This document shows, piece by piece, positions 25,429 to 33,757 of a stretch of DNA of 64,000 nucleotides; position 1 is the first letter of the stretch, and every line of letters starts with the position of its first letter. Origin of the DNA: Lachnospiraceae bacterium (GTDB lineage: Bacteria > Bacillota > Clostridia > Lachnospirales > Lachnospiraceae). The notes under the pieces are model-generated. The model did no database searches and was not told where the DNA came from. It saw only the letters and a program-made list of their open reading frames with translations. The stretch lies in the NCBI GenBank assembly GCA_024698715.1, contig JAILRA010000006.1:1-64000 (forward strand), read 5' to 3'. Made by a program: the position numbers and the translations under genes.

Positions 25429-25992
25429 TTAATAATTCTCAGCCTTTAACTGGAAATAATCTCTGGGATGGTTGCAGACGGGACAAACTTCCGGTGCTTC
25501 CTTGCCTACAACAATATGTCCGCAATTGCTGCACTGCCAGATGCATTCTCCGTCTCTTGAAAAAACAATTTTATCTTCGATATTTTTGAGAAGTTTTCTA
25601 TATCTCTCCTCATGCTCTTTCTCTATCTCCGCAACACCTTCAAAAAGCTCTGCTATATCTTCAAAGCCCTCTTCTCTGGCTGTTTTGGCAAATGAAGGAT
25701 ACATTTCCTGCCATTCATATGACTCACCCTCTGCTGCTTCTTTAAGATTCTCAACGGTACTTCCGATACCTGTTAAAATCTTGTACCATATCTCAGCATG
25801 CTCTTTTTCGTTGGCTGCTGTTTCAGCAAATATATTGGAAATCTGTACAAATCCTTCTTTTTTGGCTTTTGATGCGAAGAATGTATATTTATTTCTCGCT
25901 TCGGATTCGCCCGCGAACGCAGCTTTAAGATTCTCTTCCGTCTTGGTTCCCTTCAATGCTTCTGCCTGACATCTCCATTTGTTTTCTGCCAT
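25429..25992 (-). CDS. rbr: Rubrerythrin
   Basis: 187-aa non-haem iron protein that reduces hydrogen peroxide in anaerobes. The four-helix bundle carries the diiron ligands ([27 protein letters not shown]), and the C-terminal rubredoxin domain has two Cys-x2-Cys knuckles (CSNCGH and CPVCNH). GGAGGGG lies before ATG 25992. A good promoter is 320 nt upstream (26312-26340), ahead of a small gene, so the order is small protein-rubrerythrin-PocR protein on one transcript. Confidence 0.95.
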   Translation of the reverse strand: MAENKWRCQAEALKGTKTEENLKAAFAGESEARNKYTFFASKAKKEGFVQISNIFAETAANEKEHAEIWYKILTGIGSTVENLKEAAEGESYEWQEMYPSFAKTAREEGFEDIAELFEGVAEIEKEHEERYRKLLKNIEDKIVFSRDGECIWQCSNCGHIVVGKEAPEVCPVCNHPRDYFQLKAENY

Positions 25993-26031
25993 AATAACCC
26001 CTCCTATATAATTTTATTTGCATTTTTTTAC

Positions 26032-26256
26032 TTAATTTGTGTCATTATCATTATTTTTCTTATCCAAATCGGGAATAGAAAAGGGCAATTTTCCCGCTAA
26101 TTCAAACCCGTTTATTACACCGCCCTCTTTAACCTCACATTCAGGTGAATACAGCGGAAGATTATTAATCATCTCGGGTGGTCCGTATATGCAGGCAATT
26201 TCATTATCCCCCGGTTCGAATTTTCTTTTATCGTCTCTTTCGTTATTATCGTTCAT
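26032..26256 (-). CDS. Small hydrophilic protein of unknown function with an IYGPP motif
   Basis: 74 aa, highly charged at both ends, with a central CIYGPPEMINN and one cysteine. No family is named with confidence. Short proteins with a C-(I/V)-Y-G-P-P-E core occur in Lachnospiraceae, but this is from memory. It is the first gene after the 26312-26340 promoter and 39 nt upstream of rubrerythrin. A purine-rich AAAGGG/GAGGG element precedes the ATG. Its constant core within a low-complexity context could mean a modified peptide or a small partner protein. Confidence 0.5.
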   Translation of the reverse strand: MNDNNERDDKRKFEPGDNEIACIYGPPEMINNLPLYSPECEVKEGGVINGFELAGKLPFSIPDLDKKNNDNDTN

Positions 26257-26311
26257 AGCCCTCGCGCCCTTTCCAAACCATCAAAATCGCAGAAGAAAAA
26301 CTTCCCTTAAT

Positions 26312-26340
26312 AGTATAACACCGTAAACATACCTGTACAA
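26312..26340 (-). promoter_or_regulatory. Promoter for the small protein-rubrerythrin operon
   Basis: Minus-strand TTGTAC (26335-26340), 17-nt spacer, TATACT (26312-26317). It is divergent from, and about 35 nt apart from, the HipA-like promoter. Confidence 0.6.
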
Positions 26341-26371
26341 TCTGTCGATATCAATTTTTTATCTCCGAATT

Positions 26372-26431
26372 ACTTGACAATCGTCAAGTAATTTTCTAAA
26401 ATAACAGCAAAGAACTTGACGATTGTCAAGT
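26372..26431 (+). promoter_or_regulatory. Promoter and paired operators of the HipA-like module
   Basis: Two 18-bp inverted repeats, ACTTGACAATCGTCAAGT (26372-26389) and ACTTGACGATTGTCAAGT (26414-26431); each is the exact reverse complement of the other. A consensus promoter TTGACA (26374-26379) - 17 nt - TAAAAT (26397-26402) lies between them, with its -35 inside the first repeat. Binding at both would block initiation, as in autoregulated toxin-antitoxin operons. Confidence 0.85.
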
Positions 26432-26446
26432 AAATTGGAGAATTGT

Positions 26447-27268
26447 ATGGAAGATATTATTACAGAGCTTCAGGATATGAGATATCTAAATTGGACCAAA
26501 ACGCGAAAATCCTCGGGAACGGCCGGCTCCTTTTTAAAATCATATGATGAGGTCGAAAAAAAGAAAATATATTACAAGCTTTCAGACTATGATCTCGTTA
26601 AAGGAATCATCGGGCATGAATGCGTGAATGAGATTGTAGTGCAAAGGCTGCTCAGATTACTGAACGTAGAGCACCTTGAATATACTCTTGTGCATGCACT
26701 TGTCATTATTGATGAAAAAGAATATGAAACATATCTTTGCCAATCCGAGGATTTTAAAGAAAAAGGCGAAGCAAAAATCACCTTGGAAGATTACTATGCA
26801 ATGGAAAAAGAAAACAATGAATCTCCGCTTGATTTTTGCAAACGGAAAGGGTGGGAAAAATATATTTATGACATGCTTCTGGTAGATTATCTCGTTTTAA
26901 ACAGGGATCGTCATGGAGCAAATATTGAAGTTCTGAGAAATAAAAGGAATAAAAGCGATCGAATAGCCCCTTTATTTGATCACGGGCTCAGCCTTTTGTG
27001 CAGATGTCAAAGCAATGATGATTTGGCCATGTTTGATGTTATGGAAGACAAAAAAGTCCAGTGTTTTGTCGGTTCAAACAGTGCCGTGGAAAATCTAAAA
27101 CTTATCCCTGCAGATTTTTATAAAAATATTCCCGCTTTGAAAAAAACAGACTTGAATATTATATTTAAAGATTTAGATAAGGTTATCGGAAAAGAATATA
27201 TAAAATTGATGCGTAAAATGATTTGGGAGAGGTGGTGTTACATTGATAGCATTCGAAATTCGCAATAA
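26447..27268 (+). CDS. HipA-like serine/threonine kinase (toxin candidate)
   Basis: 273 aa. HipA-type kinases arrest growth by phosphorylating translation components. Visible: a glycine-rich nucleotide-loop-like TRKSSGTAGSFLKS (19-32), KLSDYD, the catalytic-loop motif Asn152-Arg-Asp154-Arg-His156 in LVLNRDRHGANIE, and the metal-binding Asp178-His-Gly in LFDHGLS. It lacks the N-terminal HipA_N region of E. coli HipA. ATG 26447 has GGAG 6 nt before it. The partner gene starts inside its 3' end (26-nt overlap), and the promoter carries twin operators. Confidence 0.72.
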   Translation: MEDIITELQDMRYLNWTKTRKSSGTAGSFLKSYDEVEKKKIYYKLSDYDLVKGIIGHECVNEIVVQRLLRLLNVEHLEYTLVHALVIIDEKEYETYLCQSEDFKEKGEAKITLEDYYAMEKENNESPLDFCKRKGWEKYIYDMLLVDYLVLNRDRHGANIEVLRNKRNKSDRIAPLFDHGLSLLCRCQSNDDLAMFDVMEDKKVQCFVGSNSAVENLKLIPADFYKNIPALKKTDLNIIFKDLDKVIGKEYIKLMRKMIWERWCYIDSIRNSQ

Positions 27269-28049
27269 AGCAGAAAAAGACCTGTTAATCGGCTATTTAT
27301 TTTATTATACCGGAAGCAAACGCTTTTATTCCGAAATCCTTTCCGACATGGATGAATGGAATGCCCCCTTCATTTTCGCAGGTCATATAAAAAGGGGAAT
27401 TTACAGCATAGATTCGATTTGGAGCAGAAAATTTGCAGAGCAACGAATTATTCCACCTGACAGACAGAACCTCGGAAGTATCCTGAAAGAAAACGGATTA
27501 AAAACATATGACGAGTTTAAACTCCTTCAACTGAGTGAAGGACGATGTGCTCAAGACGATTTGTATCTTGTAAGGATATCAGAGAAAGAAATAGTTCCGG
27601 AAATACAGACAAGACTCGATAAAAAAGTACTCGATGTTATGACATTAAAAGATTTCAACGCGTTAGTGTTTTTTAAAGACGGTTTAAGTCTTAAAGTAGA
27701 TATAAAAAGTATTTTCAAAGAAGACAGACTTTTTAATAATATTCTTAAGCATAACGAGATTTTTTCCAATATACGCGTATCGCCCGGCGGAAACGGAATC
27801 GAATGGAGTGAAGAACGTTTTATTTCTGCGGAAAAACTCAGAACGGTCGGTAAGAAGTCCGACATCACTTATGAAGATATCAAAGGATTTATCACAGAAC
27901 GTCTTTCAGACACTTCAGAAAGCTCAAGAATGCTTAATTGTTCAAGACAATACATAAACCAGCTTGTTGAAAATAAGCGCCTTATCCCCATTCGTATATG
28001 CGGAAATACAGGCCTATTTCCAAAGTGTATTGTTGAAAGAGAGGTATAA
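27243..28049 (+). CDS. DUF2442-HTH protein, probable antitoxin/autorepressor of the HipA-like kinase
   Basis: 268 aa. N-terminal ~120 residues are unfamiliar. Residues ~128-200 look like DUF2442 (VMTLKDFNALVFFKDGLSLK followed by VDIKSIF; ending GIEWSEERFISAEKL). The C-terminal ~45 residues form a helix-turn-helix (SRMLNCSRQYINQLVENKRL) with a wing-like LIPIRICGNTGLFPK. The start is probably TTG 27243: AGGTGGT lies 6-8 nt upstream and the first ATG is 36 codons later. Overlap with the kinase implies coupled translation. It most likely binds the two 18-bp operators. Order (kinase, then DNA-binding partner) is the reverse of E. coli hipBA. Confidence 0.65.
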   Translation: MIAFEIRNKAEKDLLIGYLFYYTGSKRFYSEILSDMDEWNAPFIFAGHIKRGIYSIDSIWSRKFAEQRIIPPDRQNLGSILKENGLKTYDEFKLLQLSEGRCAQDDLYLVRISEKEIVPEIQTRLDKKVLDVMTLKDFNALVFFKDGLSLKVDIKSIFKEDRLFNNILKHNEIFSNIRVSPGGNGIEWSEERFISAEKLRTVGKKSDITYEDIKGFITERLSDTSESSRMLNCSRQYINQLVENKRLIPIRICGNTGLFPKCIVEREV

Positions 28050-28061
28050 ACTTTCGTAGAG

Positions 28062-28490
28062 TTATCGATTCAGTTTTTCAATCTCTATATGGTCGAGATA
28101 AACTATTCGATTTTCCGGAATTTCATTATTCTCATGATACTCTTTATAAGCTTGAATAACATTTTGAAGTTTATTATTACTCAATTTATCTTTTTGTCTT
28201 CTGTACTTTTCAATGCCATCAAAATATTCAAGCATAATTGTATTATTCTTTTGAATAAAACTGTCTTTATCAATCACTGTTTCTTGCGGATTAGTGTTAA
28301 AAATAACCTTATTTTTATTATCTATTGCCTCAAACATTTTCCCTTCCAACGAATGAAGTTGTCCGACCTCGATAATATTATCTTCTTCTCTGATATCTAA
28401 AATCAGATATGGATGTTTTTCTTCAAAAACTCCAAAGTAATCTATACGTATGCGTAATGACAATACCTGTCCGATTTCTAAATCTTTCAT
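28062..28490 (-). CDS. Uncharacterised basic protein paired with a Panacea antitoxin (toxin candidate)
   Basis: 142 aa. The opening KDLEIGQVLSLRIRIDYFGV followed by FEEKHPYLILDIRE resembles the first strands of MazF/PemK-like SH3-fold proteins (G-x-V-x-x-x ... HPYLIL), but the similarity is faint. The C-terminal half is helical and rich in Lys/Asn. No membrane helix. Its ATG overlaps the stop of the Panacea gene (ATGA), so they are translationally coupled, as in known PanA-toxin pairs. It converges with the HipA-like operon with only 12 nt between stops. Function unproven. Confidence 0.55.
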   Translation of the reverse strand: MKDLEIGQVLSLRIRIDYFGVFEEKHPYLILDIREEDNIIEVGQLHSLEGKMFEAIDNKNKVIFNTNPQETVIDKDSFIQKNNTIMLEYFDGIEKYRRQKDKLSNNKLQNVIQAYKEYHENNEIPENRIVYLDHIEIEKLNR

Positions 28491-28987
28491 ATTGTCATAC
28501 CATCCATAATTCGGATTATATCTGCATATTGTTCTTTATAATCATTCAATCTTCCAACCGTATCCATGATCTGATCCTGTTTACGATAAAAAGCGTGTTT
28601 CGCTATCCATTCAGGATCTTCATGCGATAGTTCTATAAGTTTATTAATGTCAGCATTTTTTAATACTAAAAATAACTTTATAAGAAACTCTTTCACACTA
28701 TCGCTCAAATTTACTTCTTTATTATCCTTAATCTTGAGAAGCAATTCAAAATTCTCTCTGACAACCTCTACTACTCCTCCATTGTCATAAGCATATAAAG
28801 GTTCTTGAAATAATAATTTCGATGTTTTTGCATAATAAATATTCTGTGCCAAATGAAGATACTTATTAAGTCTGGCGCGTCCCACATAAAACATTCTTCC
28901 ATTACTCTCCAACAACGTTGTATCAGAAAACATACCGTTCTCATCTAATTGCATTAAATATATAGCTATTTCCTTTGCACTCGCCAT
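28487..28987 (-). CDS. Panacea (DUF4065/SocA-like) antitoxin
   Basis: 166 aa. The core ARLNKYLHLAQNIYYAKTSK followed by LLFQEPLYAYDNGGVVEVV is the Panacea domain signature (L-x-K-L-x-Y-x-A-Q ... L-x-x-E-x-x-x-A-x-x-x-G-x-V). Family knowledge: Panacea domains act as broad antitoxin modules against diverse toxins. GGGGAGA lies 6 nt before ATG 28987. The gene directly precedes and overlaps the 142-aa partner. The 299-nt gap upstream contains AT-rich sequence with palindromic ATACGTAT near 29062, a possible autoregulatory site. Confidence 0.72.
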   Translation of the reverse strand: MASAKEIAIYLMQLDENGMFSDTTLLESNGRMFYVGRARLNKYLHLAQNIYYAKTSKLLFQEPLYAYDNGGVVEVVRENFELLLKIKDNKEVNLSDSVKEFLIKLFLVLKNADINKLIELSHEDPEWIAKHAFYRKQDQIMDTVGRLNDYKEQYADIIRIMDGMTI

Positions 28988-29286
28988 AGTTCATCTCCCC
29001 GTTTTGATCTAAAATATCCAAAATATATGACCCTTAAGAGTAAAATATACCGATTTGCATACGTATAAATCAGCATAATACACCTCTTTCTTGATACTAT
29101 CTTAACACTTCCAAATCTGATTGGGAATAATGCATTTTACCTTAATCACAAATTCTTATAATACAAATCCCATTCTTTACTTTTTATTTGCCTTCTTATT
29201 TGATATAATACAGTTTGTTCGCTATTAAAGTTTTTTATTCAGATAGTAATAAATCAAAATACAGTTTCAAAAATAAGGAATCAAAA

Positions 29287-31404
29287 ATGAGTTTCAGAAT
29301 GCGTTTATACGGTTTTCTGGTTAACAGAGTTCCGGGAATCACTTACAAATATCACAAAGTACACGATGGTTCATTTGGTTTTTCCAAATTTCTTTCATAT
29401 GTGTATCTGATATGGCTTAATTTTGCTTATTATATTCTGTTTTGTCGTTTCATAGGCAAGTTGCCGAAACAGATAATGTTTGAAGACAAGAAAATCCCAT
29501 GTAAAACCAGTGAATCGGAAGCAAATCTTAAAGCCAATCCCAAACTTAAAGTCAGTGAATATGTTGAAAAAGCAAAGTCGTACGATTATGTTTCGTTCGA
29601 TGTTTTTGACACGCTTATTTTCAGACCGCTCTCACAACCGACTGATCTGTTTTATTTTATAGGCAAAGAGCTCGGGATAATGGATTTTAAGAATATCCGT
29701 ACCTGGGCTGAAGCTGATGCCCGATTTAAGTGCTACCTTCTTAACAAGCATTACGAAATAGGTCTGCCCGAAATCTGGGAAAACTTAAGCGAAGATCAGG
29801 GTACCGACGCCAAAAACGGTATGCTTGTTGAGGAAACTGTCGAGAAAAATCTCTGTTATGCAAATCCGTTTATGCTTAAAGTCTGGAATGAGCTTAAAAA
29901 ACAAGGAACGAAGATCGTAGTCGTTTCCGATATGTATCTTCCGGAAAGAATAGTACGCGAGATCCTTGAAAAGAACGGTTTCACGGGAGCAGAAAAGATA
30001 TATGTATCCAACGAGTATTCCAAAAACAAATATGAAGGAAAACTCTTCAAGTATGTCGCAAACGATTTATACGGAAATTCTTCCAAAAATAAAGACAATA
30101 ACTCAAATAATATAAAAATACTTCATATAGGCGATAATCCCAAAAGCGACAATGAAAGTGCAAAAAAAGCCGGTTGGGATGCTATGCCCTATATCCAGAC
30201 CAATAAATACATGATCCTTTACAGAGCTTTTGATATGTCATATATGGTTGGCAGCGCGTACAGAGCCGTTGTAAATAATTTCCTCTACAATGGTCTTGAA
30301 TCTCACTCAATGGAGTATGAATACGGTTTCGTTTACGGAGGTATATTTGTTCTCGGATATTGCAATTTCATTCACGATTACTGTCATAAAAACAATATCG
30401 ATAAACTGCTCTTCCTTTCAAGAGACGGAGATATTCTAATAAAAGCCTATGACTATATGTTCCCCGGTGAAAACACTGAATATGTCTACTGGTCCAGAAA
30501 AGCAGCTACAAAGCTTATGGCTGATTATGACAGACACGATTATTTCAGACGTTTTATTTATCACAAGATCAATCAGGACTATACGATAAAAGATATCCTG
30601 AAATCCATGGAAATAGAATTCCTTGTCGATGAACTTTCGGATTGGAAAGGCATATGGGAAAAATGGAACAAAGAACACTATAAAGGCAAAGACTACGAAG
30701 CCGTTGAAAAGAAATATATCGACCTTAAGCCCGATGACGAGTTGACCGAAAAGAACGGTTATCTTTTAAGACGTTTTATCGATGCAAAATGGGATAAAGT
30801 TCTGAAATACTATTCCGAACAGGAAAAAGCTGCCAAAGAGTATTGGACTAAACATACAGAGAACGCTTCAAAAGTTGTGGCTATTGATATCGGATGGGCA
30901 GGAAGCGGTGCTCTTGCTCTTTCATTTCTGATTGAAAAAGCATGGGATCTTCCCTGTGAGATTATAGGAATCATTGCAGGAACAAATACACTGTACAATT
31001 CAGAACCGGATGCATCCGAACCTTTCCTGCAAAGCGGAAAACTGGTGGCATATCTTTATTCACAGAGTCATAACAGGGATCTTTTGAAAAAACATGATCC
31101 TAATAAAGATTACAATGTTTTCTGGGAACTTCTTCTTTCATCTCCCAATCCCCGTTTTGAAGGCTTTTATGCAGACGGACCTCGATTCGGAAAAACCGAT
31201 GCAAATCCAAAGGGTATCCGAGAGGTTCAATTGGGAATTATGGATTTTGTCAGAGAATACACAGAACACTTCAAAGAATATCCGTATATGTTCAACATAA
31301 GCGGTCGCGATGCATATGCACCTCTTCTCGCAGCGAGCGGAAATAAAGAGAAATACCTTAAGACCATTGAGAAAAAATTTGATCTGAATATCAATGTAGA
31401 GTAA
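29287..31404 (+). CDS. Large HAD-superfamily protein of the polysaccharide-locus type
   Basis: 705 aa. HAD phosphatase domain (about 95-310): motif I Asp105-Val-Phe-Asp-Thr109 in VSFDVFDTLIF, motif II VVVSDMYLP, motif IV HIGDNPKSD, with an ER-KNGFTG cap region. The remaining ~390 residues form a conserved-looking C-terminal domain (LFLSRDGDI, YWSRKAATKL, VVAIDIGWAGSGALAL) seen in HAD proteins of capsule and glycan loci (COG5610 type); its activity is unknown. A short hydrophobic stretch at ~35-55 (LSYVYLIWLNFAYYILF) may bind membrane. ATG 29287 is chosen for AAGGA 7 nt upstream; a -10 TATAAT lies at 29204-29209. Ends in a hairpin terminator. Confidence 0.75.
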   Translation: MSFRMRLYGFLVNRVPGITYKYHKVHDGSFGFSKFLSYVYLIWLNFAYYILFCRFIGKLPKQIMFEDKKIPCKTSESEANLKANPKLKVSEYVEKAKSYDYVSFDVFDTLIFRPLSQPTDLFYFIGKELGIMDFKNIRTWAEADARFKCYLLNKHYEIGLPEIWENLSEDQGTDAKNGMLVEETVEKNLCYANPFMLKVWNELKKQGTKIVVVSDMYLPERIVREILEKNGFTGAEKIYVSNEYSKNKYEGKLFKYVANDLYGNSSKNKDNNSNNIKILHIGDNPKSDNESAKKAGWDAMPYIQTNKYMILYRAFDMSYMVGSAYRAVVNNFLYNGLESHSMEYEYGFVYGGIFVLGYCNFIHDYCHKNNIDKLLFLSRDGDILIKAYDYMFPGENTEYVYWSRKAATKLMADYDRHDYFRRFIYHKINQDYTIKDILKSMEIEFLVDELSDWKGIWEKWNKEHYKGKDYEAVEKKYIDLKPDDELTEKNGYLLRRFIDAKWDKVLKYYSEQEKAAKEYWTKHTENASKVVAIDIGWAGSGALALSFLIEKAWDLPCEIIGIIAGTNTLYNSEPDASEPFLQSGKLVAYLYSQSHNRDLLKKHDPNKDYNVFWELLLSSPNPRFEGFYADGPRFGKTDANPKGIREVQLGIMDFVREYTEHFKEYPYMFNISGRDAYAPLLAASGNKEKYLKTIEKKFDLNINVE

Positions 31405-31429
31405 ACTTTTCAATAGATATTTTAACCCA

Positions 31430-31460
31430 AAATCACTTGACAAACGTCAAATGATTTTTT
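31430..31460 (+). terminator. Terminator after the HAD gene
   Basis: AAATCACTTGAC (31430-31441) pairs with GTCAAATGATTT (31446-31457) with one mismatch, followed by a T-run. It resembles half of the HipA operator in sequence but its position 26 nt after the stop and the T-run favour termination. Confidence 0.8.
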
Positions 31461-31500
31461 ATAAAACCTGTCCATTAACCTGTTTCACTTTATTCGGTAT

Positions 31501-33684
31501 CTATCTTAAAGGAACAATAGTAAGTTCCTCACATTCTCTTTTGTTTTGAAAAACGGCTTTATCGGCGCAGAGGATCTGGAAGTTTGCATTTTTCTGATAC
31601 AAAAGGAAGATTTTATCATCGGAGAATTCCACATCCTCAATTTCAACCATATCATTTTCGGAAGCTTTGTAATAATTCTTATCTGTGACCTTTTTGATAT
31701 CTTTTGAATTCAAAATAATGAACTTCTTAAAATCACCGTTTTTCTTATCATAAACGACTATTACAGTGTCATCTGCCGCACAGCGTTCCTCGGCGTTTTT
31801 TAAACCCATATTCTCGTATTTCGCTGCCTGATCCGGATAATATGTTACCGAATAAAAACAATCACCATTCACCGTTCCGTCCTGATCAATATTGATTATT
31901 CCGAGAGCAGCACCATTGGGTGAATAGCTGTCCATACCTTTTGATCTGATAACTTTTCCGTTTGAAAAATTTTCATCGTACCTTAATAATCTGCTGCCGT
32001 CAGTTACATAAAAAGCAGCCTCGTTCTTATCATAAGTTACACTTCTTATTCCTCTCACAAACTCTTCGTTCAGCAATAATGGAATATAATCCGTTGAAAC
32101 AATACTTCCGTTATCCAGATTCATGCCGTATCTTACAAGAGAGTATTCTTTACCGTAAAACGGCGATGCTATTACCACATATGCCATACCGTCTTTTTCA
32201 TAATAAGTCGCTCCGTTCTGATGACCGTAAACGAGATCATATATGGTATTTAATTCTTCATATTCTCCGAATTCATTCTTTTTATATATGATCATGGTCG
32301 GAATTTCATAATCTTCCTCCTCGTTTTTTTCATGTTTTATCAGCATTACAAAAACATAAGATTCATCAAAGCTTAAAGCCATACTCTGTGCCGAATTGTA
32401 ATTCTGCAGTTCCGTATTCTCTTTATTAAAACATATTACAGGTGAGAAGAATGAAATAGGCTTAAACTCCGTCTGATCATTTCCGAACCCTGCCCGTAAC
32501 GCCTTGTCTGCAGCTTTTTTCTTTTGATGGTTGATTATAAGGTTAGCCAGTTCCGAGGAATTAAAAAATGAAAGACGGCTTATTTCCGCTCCTTCTTTAG
32601 TAAGTACTTTTTCTACATCACGCTCCTTGGAAGAGGCTAAAGAATCTTCAAGATCACAAAGATTCAATACTATAAGATCATTACGCGAATTTTTATATAA
32701 TGACAGCACTTCATTTATTTTCGGTATATATTTTTCTTCAGCACTATCTGAAATTCTAACAATACTGCTGTCGAAATCATATCCGAGAGAGTTAATGATC
32801 TCTCTCACATTTTCAACTGTTTCGTTAACAACTGAAGCATTACCGTCATTATACAAAACCAATAGTTGCGGTTTATCCAAAAACAAAATACAACTGTTAT
32901 CTACGGGATTTTCATTTCTGACTTCAAAAAAGAATTCTTCGTGAGCACTGTTTACGGTTTCTTTTCCGTACGCTTTACTAACCTCTTCAGAAAGGATTTC
33001 CTCCATTGAAACAACAGCCGAATACTTTCCAGCCCAGGGAGCTTCAAAAGAAAAACAATAATCGTCTGTCGGTTCGCTGAGCACCTCGGTTTCACATTCA
33101 CCGTCATCATTGTTATCATAAAAAACTTCCACAAAATAATTGCCTATTTCATCCCCATCAGGAGAATACGACAAATTCGCAAAAGTCACCTCCGCCGTAC
33201 TATCTTCAACTCCGATAAAATAATTTTCATCATAAATCACTATCGGGGTTATACCGTTATCATAAAGGATTTCTACACTTTTCGTTCCGGTAACTTTTTT
33301 TATTCCCGATCCTGCTTTGAACTTTAAATCATAAGTACCCTCTTGGGTAAATACCAGTTTCCAATTATATTTCGAACGCGTTAATATATAATAATCTTTT
33401 CCCTCTTCAAGAATACTTTTTCTGTCATTTAAAATTTTCAGTTCAATTTTGTCTTCTTCTATCTCTCTCAAACGCATATTATCGATAAGAGATACTTCAA
33501 AAACATGATTGGCTGCACAGCATTCGTCTGCCTCAATAAGAAACCCCTGTTTCTTGGCAAAACCGTACTTCATTGCCACAAACAATAAAACAAAAAATAT
33601 AATTATACTTAAAACCAAAAAAAGAGAAAGAATTCTCTTTTTATATTTCTTATATCCTTTAACGTTTTTTTCCATTTTTAACAT
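31501..33684 (-). CDS. Membrane-anchored extracytoplasmic protein of unknown function
   Basis: About 727 aa. A single N-terminal membrane helix follows a Lys-rich start (LSLFLVLSIIIFFVLLFV), so the bulk is outside. Residues ~50-230 look like Ig-like or beta-sandwich modules; ~290-400 alternates helix and strand; the C-terminal ~330 residues have repeated SFDESYVFVML, GATYYEKDGMAYVVI and EAAFYVTDGSRLLRYD-type strands suggesting a beta-propeller. No catalytic motif recognised. ATG 33684 is tentative because no clear ribosome-binding site is present and the open frame extends to a TTG at 33741. It follows the hydrolase-like gene by 16-70 nt and is probably in its operon. Confidence 0.6.
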   Translation of the reverse strand: MLKMEKNVKGYKKYKKRILSLFLVLSIIIFFVLLFVAMKYGFAKKQGFLIEADECCAANHVFEVSLIDNMRLREIEEDKIELKILNDRKSILEEGKDYYILTRSKYNWKLVFTQEGTYDLKFKAGSGIKKVTGTKSVEILYDNGITPIVIYDENYFIGVEDSTAEVTFANLSYSPDGDEIGNYFVEVFYDNNDDGECETEVLSEPTDDYCFSFEAPWAGKYSAVVSMEEILSEEVSKAYGKETVNSAHEEFFFEVRNENPVDNSCILFLDKPQLLVLYNDGNASVVNETVENVREIINSLGYDFDSSIVRISDSAEEKYIPKINEVLSLYKNSRNDLIVLNLCDLEDSLASSKERDVEKVLTKEGAEISRLSFFNSSELANLIINHQKKKAADKALRAGFGNDQTEFKPISFFSPVICFNKENTELQNYNSAQSMALSFDESYVFVMLIKHEKNEEEDYEIPTMIIYKKNEFGEYEELNTIYDLVYGHQNGATYYEKDGMAYVVIASPFYGKEYSLVRYGMNLDNGSIVSTDYIPLLLNEEFVRGIRSVTYDKNEAAFYVTDGSRLLRYDENFSNGKVIRSKGMDSYSPNGAALGIINIDQDGTVNGDCFYSVTYYPDQAAKYENMGLKNAEERCAADDTVIVVYDKKNGDFKKFIILNSKDIKKVTDKNYYKASENDMVEIEDVEFSDDKIFLLYQKNANFQILCADKAVFQNKRECEELTIVPLR

Positions 33685-33757
33685 AATTGTAATTGAATTC
33701 TTACGATACAAAATTGTCTGACTGAATAGCACACACACCAAAATCAGTATAAACGCA

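Noticed and set aside
31430-31460. TTGAC-N4-GTCAA sequence like the HipA-module operator
   Set aside because: It is followed by a T-run, forms a 12-bp hairpin and lies right after the HAD gene stop, so a terminator explains it better.
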